Source of the DNA: Tethya wilhelma
Taxonomy: Eukaryota; Porifera; Demospongiae; Tethyida; Tethyidae
Length of the DNA stretch: 64,000 bases
Reading direction: 5' to 3'
Assembly: GCA_964030475.1 (NCBI GenBank)
Contig: CAXIPT010000001.1
Span: forward strand, 12,429,823-12,493,822
The position numbers and the translations under genes are program-made. Shown one piece after another: positions 61,701 through 64,000 of the stretch (positions are counted from its first letter, which is position 1; every line of letters begins with the position of its first letter). The notes below the pieces were generated by a model. That model did not search any database, was not told where the DNA came from, and saw only the letters and a list, made by a program, of their open reading frames with translations.

Positions 61701-64000
61701 GCGCCTGTATATTATATGCTGTTGCTTCAGGAGGGTGTGGTCAGTGTTGCGGCTAAAGAGATCCGTCCTGAGCAGACATTCCTGGAGCCTGATCCAGACG
61801 TGATAGCAGAGCTACAGGCTTGGGATGTCTACAACAAGGCCAGCTTAGAGTCAAGGGTTATGAGCCAACTGTGTCACGACTATATTCTAGGGCTGATCGG
61901 AATAACCCTACAGCCACTTAGACTGCTGGTAGAGCTGGCTCCACTGGGAGACCTCAAGGCTTGTGTGACCAAGTTCAAGAAGGCTAAAGTTCAGTTAAGC
62001 AGGAGAACAATCAGCACCACTCTCATTCAGGTTGGTTGATATGTGCATACTTGAAGTCTGTTACAGTATGTGTATGTGTTGCTCTGGAAATATCAACTCG
62101 ATGTATTTTCTCCTCTGTCAGGTGGCTGAAGCACTCGACTATCTACACATGAAGAACTTTGTCTATCGAGATCTGAAACCAGAGAATATTCTTGTTTGGA
62201 AGTTTCCTATCCCTGAGACTCAATGGTGTGACACTAGCAATGCCATCTACCTCAAGGTGGCCGACTATGGCATCAGCAAGCAGGTCTCCCCTCAGGGCAT
62301 ACGAGGCATCGAGGGCACCCGTCCCTATCTCCCCCCTGAGGTGATCCTCCATGGAGGAAGAGAAGCCTACTCAAAGAAGCTCGACGTCTATGCTTTTGGA
62401 ATGTTCCTCTATTACCTTGTCACCTTCTTGTCTCCCTTTGAGAGGGACGCCCGACCCATCACTGCTCTCTTGGAAGAGAAGAAGAGACCCGAGGTCCCTT
62501 CTAAGGTGTGTGTGTGTGCAAACTGACAAACATATCCAATACATCATGTACATGATAATATGAAGGTGATATAGAAAGCATATTCATTGAGTTAGAACCA
62601 TACAATGCTAGTGACTTATGTTGCTTTCTTTTACAATAAATGTACTACTACAGTATGTATGTTCCTGTACATCTGTATGACATGACAGTCACTCTCACAC
62701 ACACACACTCTCTCAGCTTCGTCCCCACTCGGTGCAAATGTTTGAGCTGATGTGTTGGTGCTGGAGTGACCTTCCTCAGCACCGCCCCACCTTCCAAGAG
62801 ATCCTCTCCATCCTGAGGAACCCCTCCTTCACCCGCCTACTGGCCTCCACCTCAGTCACCAAGAATGGATCTGAGGTCACCACGGCTTGCCTACGGAGTA
62901 TCCCCATTCGAAGGAATTCCATGTCCTCGTTCCACTCCAGGAGTATGCTGCCTGGAATGAGTGTGTCCACTGGAGGGTGGAATGCCGTTGAGATGTCTCT
63001 GTCTCACACGGGGGTGATGAGTCTCCTCTATGGCGGAGGCTCCAGTGCCTCGACACAGGGACAAGAGACAGCTGTGCAAGTCTGGTACGGAACGGAGGAT
63101 GGAAAGTGTGGGGTGGTTCAATTCCAACGCAACTCAACCACTACTGAACATTTGGAGCTACCTTCAAAACGAAAGAACATTTACATTTCATCTGTCAAGG
63201 TGATCGGTGGGCACGTTTGGATATGTACAATTGGATCGGGATTCTTTGTGTTCAATGCTGACCGAAGAGTGTCAGTAGCCTCCTGGGGTGAAGAGGAGAA
63301 ACAGCAGATCTACACATTGCTCTACATCAAAGAAACACATGCAGTGCTAGTCCTAACCCACAAAGGCATGTATGGATTCTCGTGTGATATTGGCAACCCA
63401 AACCAAGAGCTCCTTGTGCCTTATGTGAGCATCCGCAAGTCAGGTGTGAAGGACCTCAACGAGGGAGTGGTGATCCCCAGTGTGGCCAACATGGTGCGCA
63501 CAGAGGTGTGGGTCTGCTCCCAGGGAGGAGCAGGGTTTCAGGTGCTCAACCTCCAGAACTTTACCTTAGTTGAAGAAGTAGTGAGCAAAGAACCCTCATC
63601 TCATACGGGACACAAGATCAGACACATGCATCCGATTGTTATGAATGACAGGAGCTCACTCGCAGTTGCCAATCGCCATGTGATTGAATGTTGGGATGTA
63701 GAACTGAAACAGAAGAAGACTAACTTCAATTGCATGGAACACTGCAAGGATGTCTATGGAGACCAAAGTGCTAGTAAGTCATCTGACACAGGTCACTATT
63801 AGCATGTTGCATTGACAACCCTTTACCTACTACATTTCATGAGTCTCACATGCAGACACTAAACTGGTACCTGTTTTTTCTTTTGCAGCCCGACTAAGTA
63901 GAGTCACCTCCCTAGTATCCAACAAAGGACTGCTCTATGTGGGCACAGGAGGAGGTGTATTGCTGGCCATGAGTTGTGATACCATGGAAGTGTCCTACAG
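49455..64000 (+). CDS. LRRK1/LRRK-like Roco protein kinase (3' end beyond window)
   Basis: Fourteen exons: 49455-49584, 49721-49758, 50925-51099, 51688-51732, 52029-52173, 52775-55759, 58752-59359, 59532-59679, 59765-59967, 60443-61581, 61731-62030, 62122-62505, 62717-63773 and 63889-64000 (open). All junctions are GT-AG and phase-consistent; about 2,490 residues lie in the window. Domain order is ankyrin-type repeats, LRRs, Roc GTPase, COR, kinase and a WD40-like region. This is the LRRK arrangement; several stretches resemble human LRRK1 more closely, such as the D-Y-G-I-S kinase motif region and the cysteine-bearing COR-kinase linker. There is no armadillo domain as in LRRK2. LRRK kinases act at endolysosomal membranes on small GTPases. 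An alternative in-frame ATG is at 49365. A duplicated LRR block (56400-58145) lies in the intron between exons 6 and 7. Confidence 0.93.
49991..50142. mobile_element. CAGAGGAGGTACGAC-ended MITE with perfect 9-bp target duplication
   Basis: A 152-bp foldback with ends CAGAGGAGGTACGACACGAG in both orientations. It is flanked by identical GTGGAGACC at 49982-49990 and 50143-50151. It lies in the intron between LRRK-like exons 2 and 3. The 9-bp duplication suggests a Mutator-like mobiliser. Confidence 0.92.
50152..50924. other. LRRK-like intron, remainder
   Basis: AT-rich intron sequence upstream of the ankyrin exon (50925). No exon or foldback recognised apart from a TTTTTTTG tract near 50815. 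Confidence 0.5.
52775..55759 (+). CDS. LRRK-like exon 6: ankyrin-like region, Ser-rich linker and leucine-rich repeats
   Basis: One 2,985-nt exon (entry and exit phase 2). It opens with ankyrin-like motifs (GENILHIACRNKSKLRYYL, GSLPLHVACSVND). An acidic and Ser/Arg-rich linker follows (EGDEEEEECDSD; SSRSSRSSRSRSNS), a likely phosphorylated, unstructured insertion. More ankyrin-like helices come next (GGSVLHIMAKHGYYELL, DLVNVLIEHGF), then LRRs such as IAEINLSENQLSSIPNELF, LHCLPYFPALSILSLEHN and LSLSYNDIHELPPSVGQL. A Cys-rich insertion (CRHCKHRC) interrupts the LRRs. It ends GYLKALHQ, the usual lead-in to Roc. Confidence 0.92.
54008..56395. repeat. LRRK-like segmental duplication, unit 1
   Basis: From TGAGATCAGTGAGTATGG within exon 6 through its 3' end and about 630 bp of intron, ending CCACTCCATGC. 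It is repeated at 56400-58683 with scattered substitutions, a 6-nt in-frame difference (TPQPQLEA versus TPQLEA), an extra ~100 bp after the donor in unit 1, and a local inversion (56252-56325). Confidence 0.93.
56400..58145 (+). pseudogene. Duplicated LRR block of the LRRK-like gene (exon copy, no obvious 3' splice site)
   Basis: Second copy of the LRR half of exon 6, open throughout and ending with an intact donor (CAAAG|GTATGG at 58145). The substitutions I checked by eye are mostly silent. It starts abruptly inside the exon sequence, with no copied acceptor or ankyrin part. An AG at 56410-56411 (GAGATCAG|TGAG) is in phase 2 and would join exon 6 in frame, doubling the LRRs, but its pyrimidine tract is poor. 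It could be an extra used exon, a skipped relic, or a merged second allele in the assembly. Confidence 0.75.
56400..58683. repeat. LRRK-like segmental duplication, unit 2
   Basis: Extends past the duplicated exon into copied intron DNA and ends CCACTCCATGC, where the sequence passes into the CA repeat and the Roc exon. The join between units 1 and 2 has only CATGC/GTGT-type sequence. Confidence 0.9.
58703..58750. repeat. (CA)24 microsatellite forming the 3' splice site of the Roc exon
   Basis: An uninterrupted CA run from 58703 to 58750, followed at once by G, so the acceptor AG is the last A of the array plus the next base. The exon starts at 58752. There is no polypyrimidine tract in the usual sense. 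Confidence 0.9.
58752..61514 (+). CDS. LRRK-like Roc GTPase and COR domains
   Basis: Roc motifs: P-loop GAGNKGKTSLL, switch II TWDFGGQEEYY (D-x-G-G), and base-recognition THID. All key residues are present, so GTP binding is expected. COR follows across exons 59532-59679, 59765-59967 and the start of 60443-61581 (IDELEQACNFLHENGILLHY, LFFVDPQWLCSML, VPNGFFSRVIARLMS). A Cys-rich COR-kinase linker (CKKNCPKGKC, CNQCFSSVHEKEC) resembles the CPVC-containing stretch of human LRRK1. Confidence 0.92.
61515..62860 (+). CDS. LRRK-like protein kinase domain
   Basis: Spans the end of exon 60443-61581, exons 61731-62030 and 62122-62505, and the start of exon 62717-63773. Glycine loop LGDGGFGAVYKA, catalytic lysine in VAAKEI, catalytic loop YRDLKPENIL (Tyr in place of His), DYG in place of DFG (VADYGISKQ) as in LRRK1 and LRRK2, then GTRPYLPPEV and DVYAFGMFLYYL. 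All catalytic residues are present, so an active Ser/Thr kinase is expected. Confidence 0.93.
62861..64000 (+). CDS. LRRK-like C-terminal WD40-like region (partial)
   Basis: After the kinase come a Ser-rich linker and blade-like repeats (VQVWYGTEDGKCGVVQF, VIGGHVWICTIGSGFFVFN, VWVCSQGGAGFQVLNLQNF, LSRVTSLVSNKGLLYVGTGG). The spacing suits a beta-propeller, as in LRRK proteins. The reading frame is open at the right edge, so the last blades and stop are missing. Confidence 0.85.

Noticed and set aside
1..64000. tRNA, rRNA or CRISPR-like arrays
   Set aside because: No cloverleaf-like segments or regular repeat-spacer structure were found by reading. Direct repeats seen are segmental duplications or transposon copies.

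Overview
The window looks like animal nuclear DNA from an early-branching, AT-rich, compact genome. Genes are split into many exons by short GT-AG introns, and the intergenic DNA is crowded with small foldback elements. Protein architectures (LRRK-type Roco kinase, RNF213-type giant ATPase/E3, RAG1-like protein) are metazoan. A demosponge such as Amphimedon is my best guess; it comes from overall character, not from a diagnostic marker.

Layout. (1) About 49.1 kb down to base 1, minus strand: exons of an RNF213 (mysterin)-like gene. N-terminal zinc ribbons lie at 47.8-49.1 kb, a CBM20-like domain at 37.3-39.4 kb, and helical-arm exons at 35.7-36.0, 23.8-26.8 and 0-7.3 kb. The gene leaves the window just before its AAA+ core should begin. 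Joined by splice phase, these exons give 2,376 uninterrupted codons. (2) Inside it, 8.3-20.2 kb, is a second diverged copy of the helical-arm exons, also on the minus strand. The only two N bases in the window (8,298 and 22,993) flank it, so it is either a real internal duplication or a misplaced contig. (3) Between two RNF213-like exons, 30.8-34.3 kb, sits a complete RAG1-like gene on the minus strand: 11 exons, 949 codons, all phases consistent. It has a RAG1-type N-terminal zinc region, a RING-like finger and a DDE-like core. (4) 45.4-46.7 kb, plus strand: remnant of a Ty3/gypsy retrotransposon. (5) 49.5 kb to the right edge, plus strand: a LRRK1/LRRK-like gene (ankyrin, LRR, Roc, COR, kinase, WD40-like) with 14 phase-consistent exons and a duplicated LRR block at 56.4-58.1 kb.

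The RNF213-like and LRRK-like genes are divergent and share a 367-bp spacer with a perfect TGACGTCA site. The rest is introns filled by non-autonomous elements: a TACCGTATAGC-ended foldback family with a cluster of five at 15-16.4 kb, TAGCCTCG-ended and CAGAGGAGG-ended elements with 9-bp target duplications, a TTAA-flanked MITE, and a dispersed repeat with a hairpin head. I saw no tRNA or rRNA gene and no CRISPR array.

RNF213 is an innate-immune ubiquitin ligase in vertebrates and LRRK kinases act in vesicle and lysosome signalling. Any functional link between these neighbours is speculation.
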